Notes: generated from the letters alone by a model not told the origin. DNA of 34,646 nt from Bradyrhizobiaceae bacterium (GCA_947481635.1 CANKHJ010000029.1:1-34646), one strand, 5' to 3'; positions 19,469-28,382 are shown, counted from the stretch's first letter. Translations and numbers: made by a program.

Positions 19469-20517
19469 ACTCATTTCCCGTGAATTTTTGCCGCGCCGCG
19501 TTTCACGCGCTCGCCATCGTTGCGCTGCTGGTGCTGTTTGCCGCTATTCCGGCGGAAGCCCAGAACACCAAGGCGGTTCCGCCGCCGGTCGCGGTGCAGG
19601 TCAGCGCCGTCCCGATCGAGGCTTTCGATCCGCGCGATACCGCGCGGCGACGTTTCGGCGCGCTCGATTATCGTGGCGGCGTGGTGCTGTCGTCATCGAA
19701 CAAGGATTTCGGCGGCATCTCCGGCCTGAGGCTCGCGCCGGATGGCACGTCATTCTTCGCGGTGATCGACAAGGGGCGCTGGCTCAAGGGCCGCATCACC
19801 TATGACGGCGCAGCACCCTCGGGAATGGCCGACGTGACGATGGCGCCGGTGCTCGGCCCCGACGGGCAGCCGCTGTCGCGCCGCGGCTGGTTCGACACGG
19901 AATCGATCGCGGCGGATGGCGACACGCTCTATGTCGGCATCGAGCGCGTGAACCGGATCGTGCGCTTCGACGCCAAGGCTGTCCTCACCGCCGGCATCAC
20001 CGCGCGCGGCCAGCCGCTCGATGCGCCGCAGATCGGCAATCTGCTCAACAACAAGGGTCTCGAAGCGCTGGCCTTCGTGCCGCGCGGGCTGCCGCTTGGG
20101 GGGACGCTGGTCGCACTCTCGGAAAGCACGCTCGATGCCGACGGCAATATTCTCGCGTTCCTGATCGGCGGGCCGAGCCCCGGCGCCTTCGCGGTCAAGC
20201 GTAGCGCCGATTACGACATCAGCGACGCGGCGACATTGCCAGGCGGTGACATCCTGATCCTGGAGCGGAAATTCTCCTGGGTCTCCGGCGTCGCGATCCG
20301 CATCCGGCGCCTCGCCTTGGCCGGCCTCAAGCCGGGCGCGACGGTCGATGGGCCTGTGATCTTCGAGGCCGACTTCGCCTACCAGATCGACAACATGGAA
20401 GCGCTGGCGGTGCATCGCGCCCGCGACGGCGCATTGGTCCTGACGCTGATCTCGGACGACAATTTCTCGCCGATCCAGCGCACCCTGCTGCTGCAATTCA
20501 CCCTGCGCGACGAATAG
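19465..20517 (+). CDS. Secreted esterase-like/phytase-like protein
   Basis: The 350-residue product begins with a Sec signal peptide (hydrophobic [19 protein letters not shown], cleavage after AEA). The mature part contains [47 protein letters not shown] and [14 protein letters not shown], then [10 protein letters not shown] and [10 protein letters not shown]. These fit the beta-propeller 'esterase-like activity of phytase' domain (PF13449-like). Substrate is unknown and phytase activity is not implied. The GTG start at 19465 overlaps the cobT TGA, so it is probably coupled to cobT translation, though a role in cobalamin is not evident. It ends 34 nt before a bidirectional terminator shared with rpmB. 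Confidence 0.82.
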   Translation: MNSFPVNFCRAAFHALAIVALLVLFAAIPAEAQNTKAVPPPVAVQVSAVPIEAFDPRDTARRRFGALDYRGGVVLSSSNKDFGGISGLRLAPDGTSFFAVIDKGRWLKGRITYDGAAPSGMADVTMAPVLGPDGQPLSRRGWFDTESIAADGDTLYVGIERVNRIVRFDAKAVLTAGITARGQPLDAPQIGNLLNNKGLEALAFVPRGLPLGGTLVALSESTLDADGNILAFLIGGPSPGAFAVKRSADYDISDAATLPGGDILILERKFSWVSGVAIRIRRLALAGLKPGATVDGPVIFEADFAYQIDNMEALAVHRARDGALVLTLISDDNFSPIQRTLLLQFTLRDE

Positions 20518-20551
20518 AGCGCTGCATCACGTCAGGCCGACGGGAAAAGAA

Positions 20552-20586
20552 AAACGCCGCAGCGTCCTAAGGAAGCTGCGGCGTTT
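20552..20586. terminator. Bidirectional intrinsic terminator
   Basis: AAACGCCGCAGC at 20552-20563 pairs perfectly with GCTGCGGCGTTT at 20575-20586 around an 11-nt loop. A-rich and T-rich flanks allow termination in both directions, fitting its place between convergent genes (phytase-like, plus; rpmB, minus). Confidence 0.85.
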
Positions 20587-20623
20587 GAATTCGTAATCGA
20601 GCGTCAGCTCGAAATCAGCAAGC

Positions 20624-20929
20624 TCAGGCGGTGGCAGCGGGAGCCGCAGCGGCGCGCTTCTTCACGACCGCCTGCTTGATCTTCAGCGCCTTGGACCCAA
20701 GCGTGTCGTTCTTGGCCTTGAGCAGGAAGGCATCGAGGCCGCCGCGGTGATCCACCGAGCGGAGCGCATTCGCGGAAATCCGCAGGTGCACCGAACGCTC
20801 CAGGGCATCCGACATCAGGGTGACGTCGACCAAGTTCACCATGAACCGGCGCTTGGTCTTGATGTTCGAATGGCTGACCTTGTGACCCGTCTGGGGGCCC
20901 TTGCCGGTCAATTCACATCGCCTCGACAT
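20624..20929 (-). CDS. rpmB: 50S ribosomal protein L28
   Basis: The 101-residue protein starts [21 protein letters not shown] and continues [12 protein letters not shown], then [21 protein letters not shown], diagnostic for bL28. Alphaproteobacterial L28 is longer than the 78-residue E. coli form because of a C-terminal basic/Ala extension, seen here as [19 protein letters not shown]. The ATG at 20929 was chosen because homology begins exactly there. A good promoter lies about 80 nt upstream and the gene ends at a strong terminator, so it is probably monocistronic. Only one zinc-ribbon Cys is seen, suggesting the zinc-independent form. Confidence 0.95.
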   Translation of the reverse strand: MSRRCELTGKGPQTGHKVSHSNIKTKRRFMVNLVDVTLMSDALERSVHLRISANALRSVDHRGGLDAFLLKAKNDTLGSKALKIKQAVVKKRAAAAPAATA

Positions 20930-21007
20930 GGCGAAAACCTTCTGCACTGGCCCGCGCGCGGCGCTGGGCGGAGGAAACCTGAACCCACGGGTGGGGATTG
21001 GACGGGA

Positions 21008-21037
21008 CGTATAGTGGAGGGCGGGGAGGGGCGTCAA
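21008..21037 (-). promoter_or_regulatory. Probable housekeeping promoter of rpmB
   Basis: On the minus strand TTGACG (21032-21037) and TATACG (21008-21013) are separated by 18 nt, a good match to the sigma-70-type consensus. Predicted transcription start near 21001 gives a leader of about 70 nt before rpmB. Confidence 0.6.
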
Positions 21038-21154
21038 GCACGGCCGCTGCCTTGATCGGGCCAAGATGCCCCGTCAAAGCATCGATTCACCCGCATTCCC
21101 TTCGCCCGGCAGGACGCTAGAGTGCAGGCCTGATTCGTCGATTTCCGGGACGGA

Positions 21155-22009
21155 ATGATGCGTGTGATGCCGCCACGGCCCGGCCTGCTTCCGCTTCTGG
21201 CGGGACTGGCCCTTTTCGCCTGTTCCGGAACCCTGGCCAAGGCTCAAAAGGGTGACGCGGCCAAGCTTGAGGCCCGGTATGTGGCTACCCTTGCCGGCAT
21301 CTCGATCGGCCGCGGCGCCTGGGTGGTCGAAATCACGGACGATCAGTTCACCGCCGCCGCCAGCGGCACCACCGCGGGCGTGATGCGGGTGTTCTCGTCC
21401 GGAAAGGGCACCAGCGCCGCGCGCGGCTCGATCACCGGCGGTCGTTTCGTCCCCAACGCCTATGCCTCCAACGTTACCGCCGACAAGCGGGCCGACGACG
21501 TCCGGATGGCGATGGTCGGCGGCGCGATCAAGGAAGCTTCGGTCAATCCGCCCCCGATCCCGGACCCGGACCGGGTCCCCCTGACCGAGGCGCATCGGCG
21601 GGGCGTGATCGATCCGATGACTGCCTCCCTGGTGCGGGTTCCCGGCACCGGCGACGTGCTCGGGCCTGAGGCCTGCGGCCGCTCGGCGTCGATCTTCGAC
21701 GGCCGCATCCGCTATGACCTGCGCTCGGAGTTCAAGCGCATGGACAAGGTCAAGGCCGAGACCGGCTACCAGGGCCCGGTCGTGGTCTGCGCCGTCTATT
21801 TCGACCCGATTGCCGGGCATATCCCGGATCGCACCGCGATCAAGTTCCTGAGCGAGCAGCGCGACATGGAAGTCTGGCTGGCGCCGATTGCCGGCACCCG
21901 TGTGCTGGTGCCGTTCCGCATGGAAGTGCCGACCCCGGTAGGGCAGGGCGTGCTCCAGGCCACCGAATTCATCACCTCTCCGCTCTCCACCGCGGCCAAA
22001 AGCCAGTGA
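21155..22009 (+). CDS. DUF3108 domain exported protein
   Basis: The 284-residue product has an N-terminal signal peptide (LLPLLAGLALFACSGTLAKAQ; cleavage probably after AKA). The mature part begins EARYVATLAGISIGRGAWVVE, the usual opening of DUF3108, a beta-rich periplasmic or envelope domain of unknown function, and continues with VMRVFSSGKGTSAARGS, DPMTASLVRV and YQGPVVVCAVYFDPIAGH. Two mature Cys residues (in PEACGRS and VVVCAVY) could form a disulfide. The start MMRVMPPRPG fits a normal signal peptide n-region. It faces rpmB divergently and is followed 38 nt later by the FKBP gene, so both exported proteins may share a transcript. Confidence 0.82.
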   Translation: MMRVMPPRPGLLPLLAGLALFACSGTLAKAQKGDAAKLEARYVATLAGISIGRGAWVVEITDDQFTAAASGTTAGVMRVFSSGKGTSAARGSITGGRFVPNAYASNVTADKRADDVRMAMVGGAIKEASVNPPPIPDPDRVPLTEAHRRGVIDPMTASLVRVPGTGDVLGPEACGRSASIFDGRIRYDLRSEFKRMDKVKAETGYQGPVVVCAVYFDPIAGHIPDRTAIKFLSEQRDMEVWLAPIAGTRVLVPFRMEVPTPVGQGVLQATEFITSPLSTAAKSQ

Positions 22010-22047
22010 GACTGGAGGGCCGGCATTCGATTATGGAGAAACGCCCA

Positions 22048-22500
22048 ATGCGCGCCTTGTCACGACGAAACCTGATGGCCGCCTGCGCCGCCATCGCAAT
22101 CATGAGTATCGGATCCATGACTGACGACGCCTCCGCCCAATCCGGCAAGCCGATGACCACACCGTCCGGCCTCCAGATCATCGACACCCAGGCCGGCACC
22201 GGCGCAACACCGCGTCATGGGCAGGTTGTCGCCGTCCATTACACCGGCTGGCTCTACGTCAACGGCGCCAAGGGCAAGCAATTCGATTCTTCGGTCGGTC
22301 GCGGTCAGCCGCTTGAGTTTCCGGTTGGCACCGGGCGCGTGATCCAGGGCTGGGACGAGGGCGTGATCTCGATGAAGGTCGGCGGCAAGCGCACGCTGAT
22401 CATTCCGCCGCAGCTCGGCTATGGTTCGCGTGGCGCCGGCGGCGCAATCCCCCCCGATGCAACGCTGATTTTCGACGTGGAACTGGTAGGCGTGAAGTAA
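22048..22500 (+). CDS. Exported FKBP-type peptidyl-prolyl cis-trans isomerase
   Basis: The mature domain is a single canonical FKBP: VVAVHYTGWLYVNGAKGKQFDSS, QPLEFPVGTGRVIQGWDEG, MKVGGKRTLIIPPQLGYGSRG (each quoted as separate blocks) and IPPDATLIFDVELVGVK, including the conserved Tyr, Asp, Phe, Trp and Ile/Phe active-site residues. It accelerates proline isomerisation. An N-terminal RR followed by a hydrophobic stretch suggests export, possibly by Tat. The ATG at 22048 has GGAGAAA about 7 nt upstream; an ATG at 22033 and a GTG at 22006 are in frame and would lengthen the signal region. About 150 residues from the chosen start. Confidence 0.9.
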   Translation: MRALSRRNLMAACAAIAIMSIGSMTDDASAQSGKPMTTPSGLQIIDTQAGTGATPRHGQVVAVHYTGWLYVNGAKGKQFDSSVGRGQPLEFPVGTGRVIQGWDEGVISMKVGGKRTLIIPPQLGYGSRGAGGAIPPDATLIFDVELVGVK

Positions 22501-22584
22501 CTGGGCAACGCTGCGGCATCTTGACCACGCCTGCGTCTCGTCGAAAACTTGGGGTTCGCGGTAACCGCGGACGGGGGGTCTTCG

Positions 22585-23028
22585 ATGACATGCATTCGCA
22601 AGTCCAGGCTCGGTGCGGCATCGGTCACATGGCTGATGCTTGCCGGCTTTATCGTCTTGCTCGTGGGAGGCGTCGTTGGCGCCCGTGCGCAGTCGGCCGA
22701 CGAAAAGAAAATCGACGAGATCGTGCGCAAGGCGGAAGCCTCAGAGCCGGAAGATGGCTTCTGCGCCGGCACCGGCTGGCCGCCAGGCGACAGCCGGGAC
22801 GGGTTCACCGCCTTCCTGAAATCGGCAGCGGTCAAATCGTGGAAGATCAACTCATTCAAGAACGGCTCCTGCACGCTCGACCGGGTCACGCGCGTGCACC
22901 AGGAAAATGGCGGCAAATGCGTCACCTATTCGGGATGGACATGCGCGCCGGGCAAAACCTGCGGGACCTACAAGACCGTAGATTGCCTCAACCGACAGGG
23001 CGTATTCGTCACTCGCCGCGACGGCTAA
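22585..23028 (+). CDS. Cys-rich exported protein of unknown function
   Basis: I do not recognise this family. The 147-residue product has an N-terminal hydrophobic segment (WLMLAGFIVLLVGGVVGARAQ) with a likely signal peptidase site at ARAQS. The mature part holds six Cys: one in DGFCAGTGW, one in GSCTLDR, one in GKCVTY, one in GWTCAPG, one in GKTCGTY and one in VDCLNR. An even number outside the cytoplasm suggests three disulfides. The start MTCIRKSR was chosen because it gives a normal positively charged n-region. It follows the FKBP gene by 84 nt and is followed by a palindromic repeat. Confidence 0.65.
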   Translation: MTCIRKSRLGAASVTWLMLAGFIVLLVGGVVGARAQSADEKKIDEIVRKAEASEPEDGFCAGTGWPPGDSRDGFTAFLKSAAVKSWKINSFKNGSCTLDRVTRVHQENGGKCVTYSGWTCAPGKTCGTYKTVDCLNRQGVFVTRRDG

Positions 23029-23037
23029 GCTCTTTTT

Positions 23038-23160
23038 AACCCTTCCCCTCGCGGGGAGGGTCGCTCGCGTCAGCGGGCGGGGTGGAGGCTTTCTCAACGA
23101 GCGACAGCCGCGGCTAAGCCCCCCACCGCCAACCCCAACCCCTCCCCGCAGGGGAGGGGA
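23038..23160. repeat. Family III palindromic repeat
   Basis: A left hairpin (CCTTCCCCTCGCGGGGAGGG) and a right hairpin (CCCCTCCCCGCAGGGGAGGGG) flank an interior where GTCGCTCG pairs with CGAGCGAC and GGCGGGGTGG with CCCCACCGCC. This is a cruciform-like element of about 123 nt that starts 9 nt after the stop of the Cys-rich gene. A short related fragment (CTCTTCCGCTCGCGGGGGAG) occurs near 29218-29237. Confidence 0.75.
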
Positions 23161-23597
23161 GCGCACCGGCATTGTTGCGGCGTTCGGTTCCGATATCGCC
23201 CTCACGAATTAACTTAAGCCCGAACAACCCCCGCACAGCCGATTCACGATGTGGTGGGCAAGTCGCCCTTCGCTCCTACATGTCGCAGTGAACGACTCAG
23301 GACTCATCGCGAGTCAGCGATTCGGGCGCGGTTCGTTCTCACCTCGTTCCCAATGTTGAGCGACGGCCCGAATTCATGAAGCGGCCTGTCGCGTTGTGGT
23401 ACACGTTCGGATCGGCAGGCGCCGGGGGAGGCCTGCTGAAAAGGCGACAAATCCGGCGCGCGGGTGGCGTCGCCGGTCCGCTGTCCCTAAAAGGGCGTCT
23501 TCGGGGTGCCGACGACGAGTCCCAGGACTTGGCCGAAGCTGACCGAGCCGAAGCTGGCCGTGCATCCCAAATCCACAAGAGCAAGCGTGTCGCGTTA
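23161..23597. other. Long spacer upstream of the helicase gene
   Basis: This 437-nt stretch has no gene I can support. The helicase frame is open back to an ATG at 23376, but the 74 residues it would add are not protein-like. Short inverted repeats such as TGACTCGCGATGAG-type patterns near 23305-23325 are seen. A promoter is expected here; I could not select one. I looked for tmRNA, RNase P and SRP RNA signatures and found none. Confidence 0.4.
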
Positions 23598-26500
23598 ATG
23601 GCAATCTCCTTCTCCCCATCGCCGGTGCGCGATGCACGCGCCCGCGGCGCCGGTGTCACGGCCATTCTCGGCCCGACCAATACCGGCAAGACCCATCTCG
23701 CGATCGAGCGCATGCTGGGGCATTCGTCCGGCATCATCGGGCTGCCGCTGCGGCTGTTGGCGCGCGAGGTCTACAACAAGGTGGTCGACCGGGTCGGCGC
23801 GAGCGAAGTCGCGCTGATCACCGGCGAGGAGAAGATCAAGCCGCCCAATCCGCGCTTCTGGGTGTCGACCGTCGAGGCGATGCCGCGCGATCTCGACGTC
23901 GCGTTCCTCGCCGTCGACGAGGTGCAGCTCGGCGCGGATTTCGAGCGCGGCCACGTGTTCACCGACCGCATGCTGAATCGCCGCGCGCGCGAAGAGACGC
24001 TGATCCTCGGCGCCGCGACGATCCGCCCGCTGGTCGAGCGGCTGCTGCCGGGCGCGCATATCCTGACGCGTCCGCGGCTGTCTCAGCTCACCTATTCCGG
24101 CCAGAAGAAGATCACGCGGCTGCCGCGCCGGTCCGCGATCGTCGCCTTCTCGGCCGCCGAGGTCTACGAGATCGCCGAACTGATCCGCCGCCAGCGCGGC
24201 GGCGCCGCCGTGGTGCTCGGTGCGTTGTCGCCGCGCACCCGCAATGCCCAGGTCGCGCTCTATCAGTCCGGCGATGTGGATTATCTGGTCGCGACTGACG
24301 CGATCGGCATGGGCCTCAATCTCGATGTCGATCATGTGGCCTTTGCCGCCGACCGTAAGTTCGACGGCTTCCAGTTCCGCAAGCTCAATCCCGCTGAAAT
24401 GGCGCAGATCGCCGGCCGCGCCGGGCGCGCGACGCGCGATGGGACCTTCGGCACCACCGGCCGCTGCGAGCCGTTGGAAGACGAATTGGTCCGGGCGCTG
24501 GAGAGCCATTCCTTCGAACCGATCAAGATGCTGCAATGGCGCAATTCCGCGCTCGATTTCGCGTCGGTGGGTGCGTTGCAAGCCTCGCTCGCCGAGACGC
24601 CGAAGGAGCCCGGACTGACCCGTGCGCCGGTGGGCGAAGACATTCTGGTGCTGGAGCATTGCGTACGCGATCCCGACATCCGTGGCATGGCGAGCACACG
24701 TGAAGCAGTTTCGCGTTTGTGGGACGTGTGCCAGGTCCCGGACTATCGTAAGATCGCGCCTGCTACCCATGCGGAGCTTGCCGTCACCCTCTATGGATTC
24801 CTGAGTGGTGAGGGTAAGATTTCCTCAGATTGGTTTGCCCGCCAGGTGGCGTTGGCCGACCGCACCGATGGCGACATCGACACCCTCTCGAACCGGATCG
24901 CGCATGTCAGGACCTGGACTTATGTTGCAAACCGCCCCGATTGGCTCGACGATCCGGAGCATTGGCAGGGCGTCGCGCGCGCCGTGGAAGACAAGCTGTC
25001 CGACGCGTTGCACGAGCGCCTCTCCGAGCGCTTCGTCGACCGCCGCACCAGCGTGTTGATGCGACGGCTGCGCGAGAAAGACATGCTCGAAACTGAAATC
25101 AGCAAGACCGGCGAAGTTGTAGTCGAGGGCCATCCGATCGGACGGCTCGACGGATTCATGTTCGCACCCGATGCATCCGCGGCGGGCTCGGAAGCCAAGG
25201 CGCTGCAGGCCGCGGCGCAGAAGGCGCTGGCCGGCGAGATCGATTCACGCGCGGCCAAGGTTTCGGCGGCGGGCGACGAGCAACTCGTGCTCGCCTCGGA
25301 CGGCGCGATCCGCTGGCTTGGCCAGCCGGTCGGCAAACTGGTCGCCGGCGAAGACATGCTCAAGCCGCGCGTCCGCATCGTCGCCGACGAACAGCTCACC
25401 GGCGCGTCGCGCGATAGCGTGCAGACGCGGCTCGAACTCTGGCTCAAGACCCATATCGAAAAGCTGCTCGCGCCGTTATTCCAGTTGCAGGCCGCCGAGG
25501 ATGTCACCGGCATTGCGCGCGGCGTTGCGTTCCAACTGATCGAGTCGCTCGGCGTGCTGGAGCGCCAGAAGGTCGCCGACGACGTGAAAGGTCTCGATCA
25601 GGCCTCGCGCGCGGCGTTGCGCAAATACGGCGTGCGCTTCGGCGCGTTCCATATCTACATCCCGCCGCTGCTCAAGCCGGCGCCGCGTGCGCTCGCCACC
25701 CAGCTCTGGGCGCTCAAGGAAAGCGGCGCGGAGATCAACGGCGTCGACACCGTGCTCGGCCTCGCCGCCAGCGGGCGCACCTCGATCGCCGCCGACAAGG
25801 AGATCGCGCGCACGCTCTATCGCAACGCCGGTTATCGCGTGTGCGGCGAGCGCGCGGTGCGCGTCGATATCCTCGAACGCCTGGCCGATCTTATTCGTCC
25901 GGCGCTGATGTGGCGCGAGACCGCGCCCGGTCCGAAGCCGGCCGGCGCGTTCGATGGCCGCAGCTTCACCGTGACCACGGCGATGACCTCGCTGACCGGC
26001 TGTTCGGGCGAGGATTTTGCCTCGATCCTGAAGTCGCTCGGCTACCGGATGGATCGGCGCCCGAAGCCGCCGGAGCCGGTGATCGAGGCGGTGCCGGTCA
26101 TTGCGTCCACCGAACCCGTGGTCGAAAGCGCCGCGCCGGACGTCGATGCGCCGGCCGTTGCGGTTGATGAGCCCGCACTTGAGACGGTCGAGGCGATCGT
26201 CGATACGGCTGAGACTTCGGTCGCTGAAGCGCTTCCCGACAATCCCGAGACCGCTCAGGAATTCCCGCCGGTCGCGCAAGAAGAAGCTGCCGTCGAACCA
26301 TCGGCCGCTGCCGATCCGACTGCGTCGCCCGAGCCGACGGAAGTCTCCGTTGAAGCGGCGACTACAACGCCCGCCGAGCCGGAGATGATCGAAGTCTGGC
26401 GTCAGGGCCGCGCCGAAGGACAACAGCGTCCGCCACGGCACAAGCCGCAACGCCGCGACCGTCCGCAACGCAACGACCGTCCGCAGCCTGTTGCCGGCGC

Positions 26501-26873
26501 TCCCGCCGCGGCTGGCGAAGCGGTCGCGCAAGACGCCGTACAAGCAACCACGCCGGGCGATCAGAAGCCGGCCGAGACCGAACGCAGATTCCGCCGCGGC
26601 GGCGGTCGACCCGATAACCGCGACAATCGCGGCAAAGGCGACGGCAATCGTGAAGGCCGGCGTGATGAGCGCGGCAAGCCGGAAGCCCGCCGCGACTTCA
26701 AGCCGCGCGAGGATCGCGGCGATCGCGGTCCGCGCCGTGACGACCGGCCGGCCGAAAAATTCAAGCCGCGCGAAGAACGCCGCGAGCGTTACGAGAAGCC
26801 GCCGGATCCGAATTCACCTTTCGCCAAACTCGCCGCGCTCAAGGCGCAGCTTGAAGCGAAGGCACGCGGATAA
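23598..26873 (+). CDS. SUV3-like DExH RNA helicase with long disordered C-terminus
   Basis: The product is 1091 residues from the ATG at 23598. Helicase motifs: Walker A GPTNTGKT (25-32), motif II DEVQ (107-110), LILGAAT (motif III), VATDAIGMGLNLDVDHV (motif V) and QIAGRAGR (270-277, motif VI). GPTNTGKT with DEVQ is the signature of SUV3-type helicases, which in mitochondria unwind RNA for degradation; bacterial members are probable RNA helicases. Residues about 300-810 are alphaproteobacterial extensions. From about residue 815 the chain is low complexity: first acidic and Pro/Ala/Glu-rich, then basic with many Arg, Gly, Asp and Pro, like RNA-binding tails. The S4 protein gene follows after 32 nt, supporting an RNA-related operon. 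Confidence 0.88.
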   Translation: MAISFSPSPVRDARARGAGVTAILGPTNTGKTHLAIERMLGHSSGIIGLPLRLLAREVYNKVVDRVGASEVALITGEEKIKPPNPRFWVSTVEAMPRDLDVAFLAVDEVQLGADFERGHVFTDRMLNRRAREETLILGAATIRPLVERLLPGAHILTRPRLSQLTYSGQKKITRLPRRSAIVAFSAAEVYEIAELIRRQRGGAAVVLGALSPRTRNAQVALYQSGDVDYLVATDAIGMGLNLDVDHVAFAADRKFDGFQFRKLNPAEMAQIAGRAGRATRDGTFGTTGRCEPLEDELVRALESHSFEPIKMLQWRNSALDFASVGALQASLAETPKEPGLTRAPVGEDILVLEHCVRDPDIRGMASTREAVSRLWDVCQVPDYRKIAPATHAELAVTLYGFLSGEGKISSDWFARQVALADRTDGDIDTLSNRIAHVRTWTYVANRPDWLDDPEHWQGVARAVEDKLSDALHERLSERFVDRRTSVLMRRLREKDMLETEISKTGEVVVEGHPIGRLDGFMFAPDASAAGSEAKALQAAAQKALAGEIDSRAAKVSAAGDEQLVLASDGAIRWLGQPVGKLVAGEDMLKPRVRIVADEQLTGASRDSVQTRLELWLKTHIEKLLAPLFQLQAAEDVTGIARGVAFQLIESLGVLERQKVADDVKGLDQASRAALRKYGVRFGAFHIYIPPLLKPAPRALATQLWALKESGAEINGVDTVLGLAASGRTSIAADKEIARTLYRNAGYRVCGERAVRVDILERLADLIRPALMWRETAPGPKPAGAFDGRSFTVTTAMTSLTGCSGEDFASILKSLGYRMDRRPKPPEPVIEAVPVIASTEPVVESAAPDVDAPAVAVDEPALETVEAIVDTAETSVAEALPDNPETAQEFPPVAQEEAAVEPSAAADPTASPEPTEVSVEAATTTPAEPEMIEVWRQGRAEGQQRPPRHKPQRRDRPQRNDRPQPVAGAPAAAGEAVAQDAVQATTPGDQKPAETERRFRRGGGRPDNRDNRGKGDGNREGRRDERGKPEARRDFKPREDRGDRGPRRDDRPAEKFKPREERRERYEKPPDPNSPFAKLAALKAQLEAKARG

Positions 26874-26905
26874 CAACACGCGGCTAACAAGACGAAGCGA
26901 GCGGT

Positions 26906-27283
26906 TTGGATCGTCAGCGCATCGACAAGTGGATCTGGCATGCGCGCCTGGTGCGCACGCGCAGTGCCGCTGCTGCGCTGGTCTCCACCGGCCATGTCCG
27001 CATCAATGGGCAACGCGACGATGCGCCAGGTCATGTCGTTCGCTCCGGTGACGTGATCACGGTCGCGCTCGACCGCTTGGTGCGCGTGCTGAAGGTGATT
27101 GGCTTCGCCGAGCGTCGCGGCGACGCCGACAGTGTCGCGCTGCTCTACGAAGATCTCCAGCCGCCGCCGCCGCCCGATCAGAAGCCGGCGGTAGCGCCGC
27201 CTCCCGAAGGCCGCGAACCGGGCTCCGGCCGCCCGACCAAACGCGACCGGCGCATGATCGATCGTCTGCAAGACGATGAGTGA
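26906..27283 (+). CDS. S4-domain RNA-binding protein (Hsp15-like)
   Basis: The 125-residue protein starts DRQRIDKWIWHARLVRTRSAA and continues VSTGHVRINGQ, VRSGDVITVAL: the alpha-L RNA-binding S4 fold as in Hsp15 (HslR), which recycles stalled 50S subunits carrying nascent peptide. The last about 40 residues are Pro-rich and basic. The start is a TTG at 26906, chosen because the S4 domain begins within two residues; no upstream ATG fits. It lies 32 nt after the helicase gene on the same strand. A role in ribosome rescue is family knowledge, and the operon with a helicase is inference. Confidence 0.85.
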   Translation: MDRQRIDKWIWHARLVRTRSAAAALVSTGHVRINGQRDDAPGHVVRSGDVITVALDRLVRVLKVIGFAERRGDADSVALLYEDLQPPPPPDQKPAVAPPPEGREPGSGRPTKRDRRMIDRLQDDE

Positions 27284-27419
27284 ATCTCTCCAGAATGACG
27301 CCGTCATCCATCGCCCCGACCGATGGGTCTCATCACTATTTGGCCGATTAATTTGATGGAGGGCCGGCCTATATCCGCCTTGTCGCTCACGAAGAGCGCA
27401 CCTCAAAAGGAAGAAGACC

Positions 27420-27647
27420 ATGACCAAGATCAAACTCGCAGCGGCTTCGCTGCTCCTGCTCGGCTCCGCCGCCAGCGCCTCCGCCTTGGAACTCCATGAC
27501 GTCAGCCTCTACCAGGCGCCGATCGCCGGCACCTATTACGCGAACCAGGCCGCGCAACAGGCCGATAACGCCCGGAACGCCTTTGCGCGTTCCGACCGCG
27601 CGCCGGTCGCCGCGGTGCAGTCCTCGACGGCCCAGGTGATCTGGTAA
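27420..27647 (+). CDS. Small exported protein of unknown function
   Basis: The 75-residue product has a clear signal peptide ([20 protein letters not shown], cleavage near ASA-LEL) and a short mature part rich in Ala, Gln and Asn: [20 protein letters not shown]. No Cys. AGGAAG lies about 8 nt before the ATG, a good ribosome-binding site, which supports expression. I know no function. It is followed by a strong hairpin and is likely monocistronic. Confidence 0.65.
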   Translation: MTKIKLAAASLLLLGSAASASALELHDVSLYQAPIAGTYYANQAAQQADNARNAFARSDRAPVAAVQSSTAQVIW

Positions 27648-27676
27648 TCCACCGTCGACGGATCGTCGCCATCCCG

Positions 27677-27699
27677 ACGGCCGGCCTTGCGCCGGCCGT
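27677..27699 (+). terminator. GC-rich hairpin, possible terminator
   Basis: ACGGCCGGC (27677-27685) and GCCGGCCGT (27691-27699) form a perfect 9-bp stem with loop CTTGC, 29 nt after the small exported protein's stop. The following TGGCATTTCTG is only weakly U-rich, so termination may be partial. Confidence 0.6.
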
Positions 27700-27804
27700 T
27701 GGCATTTCTGCGGAAAGGCCCGATCCGGCGAGGGTCGAAGCGGTGCGCCCGCTTTACTCGCCGTTCTCGCTGCGGTAGGCCAGCCGCATCTGCGGGAGCG
27801 GTTG

Positions 27805-28140
27805 ATGACCTACGTCGTCGTCGAGAATTGTATTAAGTGCAAGTACATGGACTGCGTCGAGGTGTGTCCGGTGGACTGCTTCTACGAAGGTGAAAACATG
27901 CTCGTCATCCACCCGGATGAGTGCATCGATTGTGGTGTCTGCGAGCCGGAATGCCCGGCCGAGGCGATCAAGCCGGATAGCGAGCCGGGCCTGGAGAAGT
28001 GGCTCAAGGTCAACGCCGACTTCGTCAAGGTCTGGCCCAACATCACGATCAAGCGGGAAGGTCCCGAGGACGGCAAGGAATGGGACGGCAAGCCCGGCAA
28101 AGAGGCGCTGCTGTCGCCGGAGCCGGGCGAGGGCGACTAA
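27805..28140 (+). CDS. fdxA: 7Fe ferredoxin FdxA
   Basis: The 111-residue protein starts [17 protein letters not shown]. The first cluster motif [17 protein letters not shown] and the second [12 protein letters not shown] give the arrangement of the Azotobacter FdI-type ferredoxin with one [3Fe-4S] and one [4Fe-4S] cluster; the C-terminal extension of about 50 residues ([14 protein letters not shown]) is typical too. It carries electrons at low potential; the partner is unknown. The ATG at 27805 was chosen over a TTG one codon earlier. It precedes carD on the same strand, a neighbourhood I recall across Hyphomicrobiales, but a promoter lies between them. Confidence 0.94.
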   Translation: MTYVVVENCIKCKYMDCVEVCPVDCFYEGENMLVIHPDECIDCGVCEPECPAEAIKPDSEPGLEKWLKVNADFVKVWPNITIKREGPEDGKEWDGKPGKEALLSPEPGEGD

Positions 28141-28243
28141 CCGGCGCCGGCCGCTGCCGCCGGAATTCCCTTGAAAGTTAACCCTCCGGTCATATTTAGC
28201 CCCCGGATGCCCTGGAATACCACGTTTGCGGTGCCGTAAGGCT

Positions 28244-28271
28244 TTGATTTCGGCCGAAAATGTGGTATATG
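28244..28271 (+). promoter_or_regulatory. Possible carD promoter
   Basis: TTGATT (28244-28249) and TATATG (28266-28271) are 16 nt apart. Predicted transcription start is about 28278-28280, giving a leader of about 100 nt before the GTG of carD. Match is moderate. Confidence 0.45.
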
Positions 28272-28305
28272 ACGGTGAAATGAGCATAACCGCCGTGCCC
28301 GAGAC

Positions 28306-28330
28306 GCTCCCAGAAGGGGGCTTATTTTTT
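28306..28330 (+). terminator. Terminator-like hairpin in the carD leader (possible attenuator)
   Basis: GCTCCC (28306-28311), loop AGAA, and GGGGGC (28316-28321) form a 6-bp stem with one U-G pair, followed by TTATTTTTT. This is the form of an intrinsic terminator, placed between the promoter-like sequence and carD. A 28-codon frame from ATG 28280 to TGA 28366 runs through it. Confidence 0.5.
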
Positions 28331-28382
28331 CGGGTGTTCCAAGGGGATCGTCAACCAGGGGCGTGAGTTCCACGCAACGACA

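Noticed and set aside
17798-19474. 558-codon antisense frame opposite cobT
   Set aside because: Composition mirrors the complementary strand of a high-GC gene and shows no motif; cobT is unmistakable on the plus strand.
23161-23597. Stable RNA gene (tmRNA, RNase P or SRP RNA) in the long spacer before the helicase
   Set aside because: None of the conserved core sequences of these RNAs could be found on either strand by reading.
23376-23597. Earlier helicase start at 23376 adding 74 residues
   Set aside because: The added stretch is not protein-like and the ATPase domain begins normally a few residues after the ATG at 23598.
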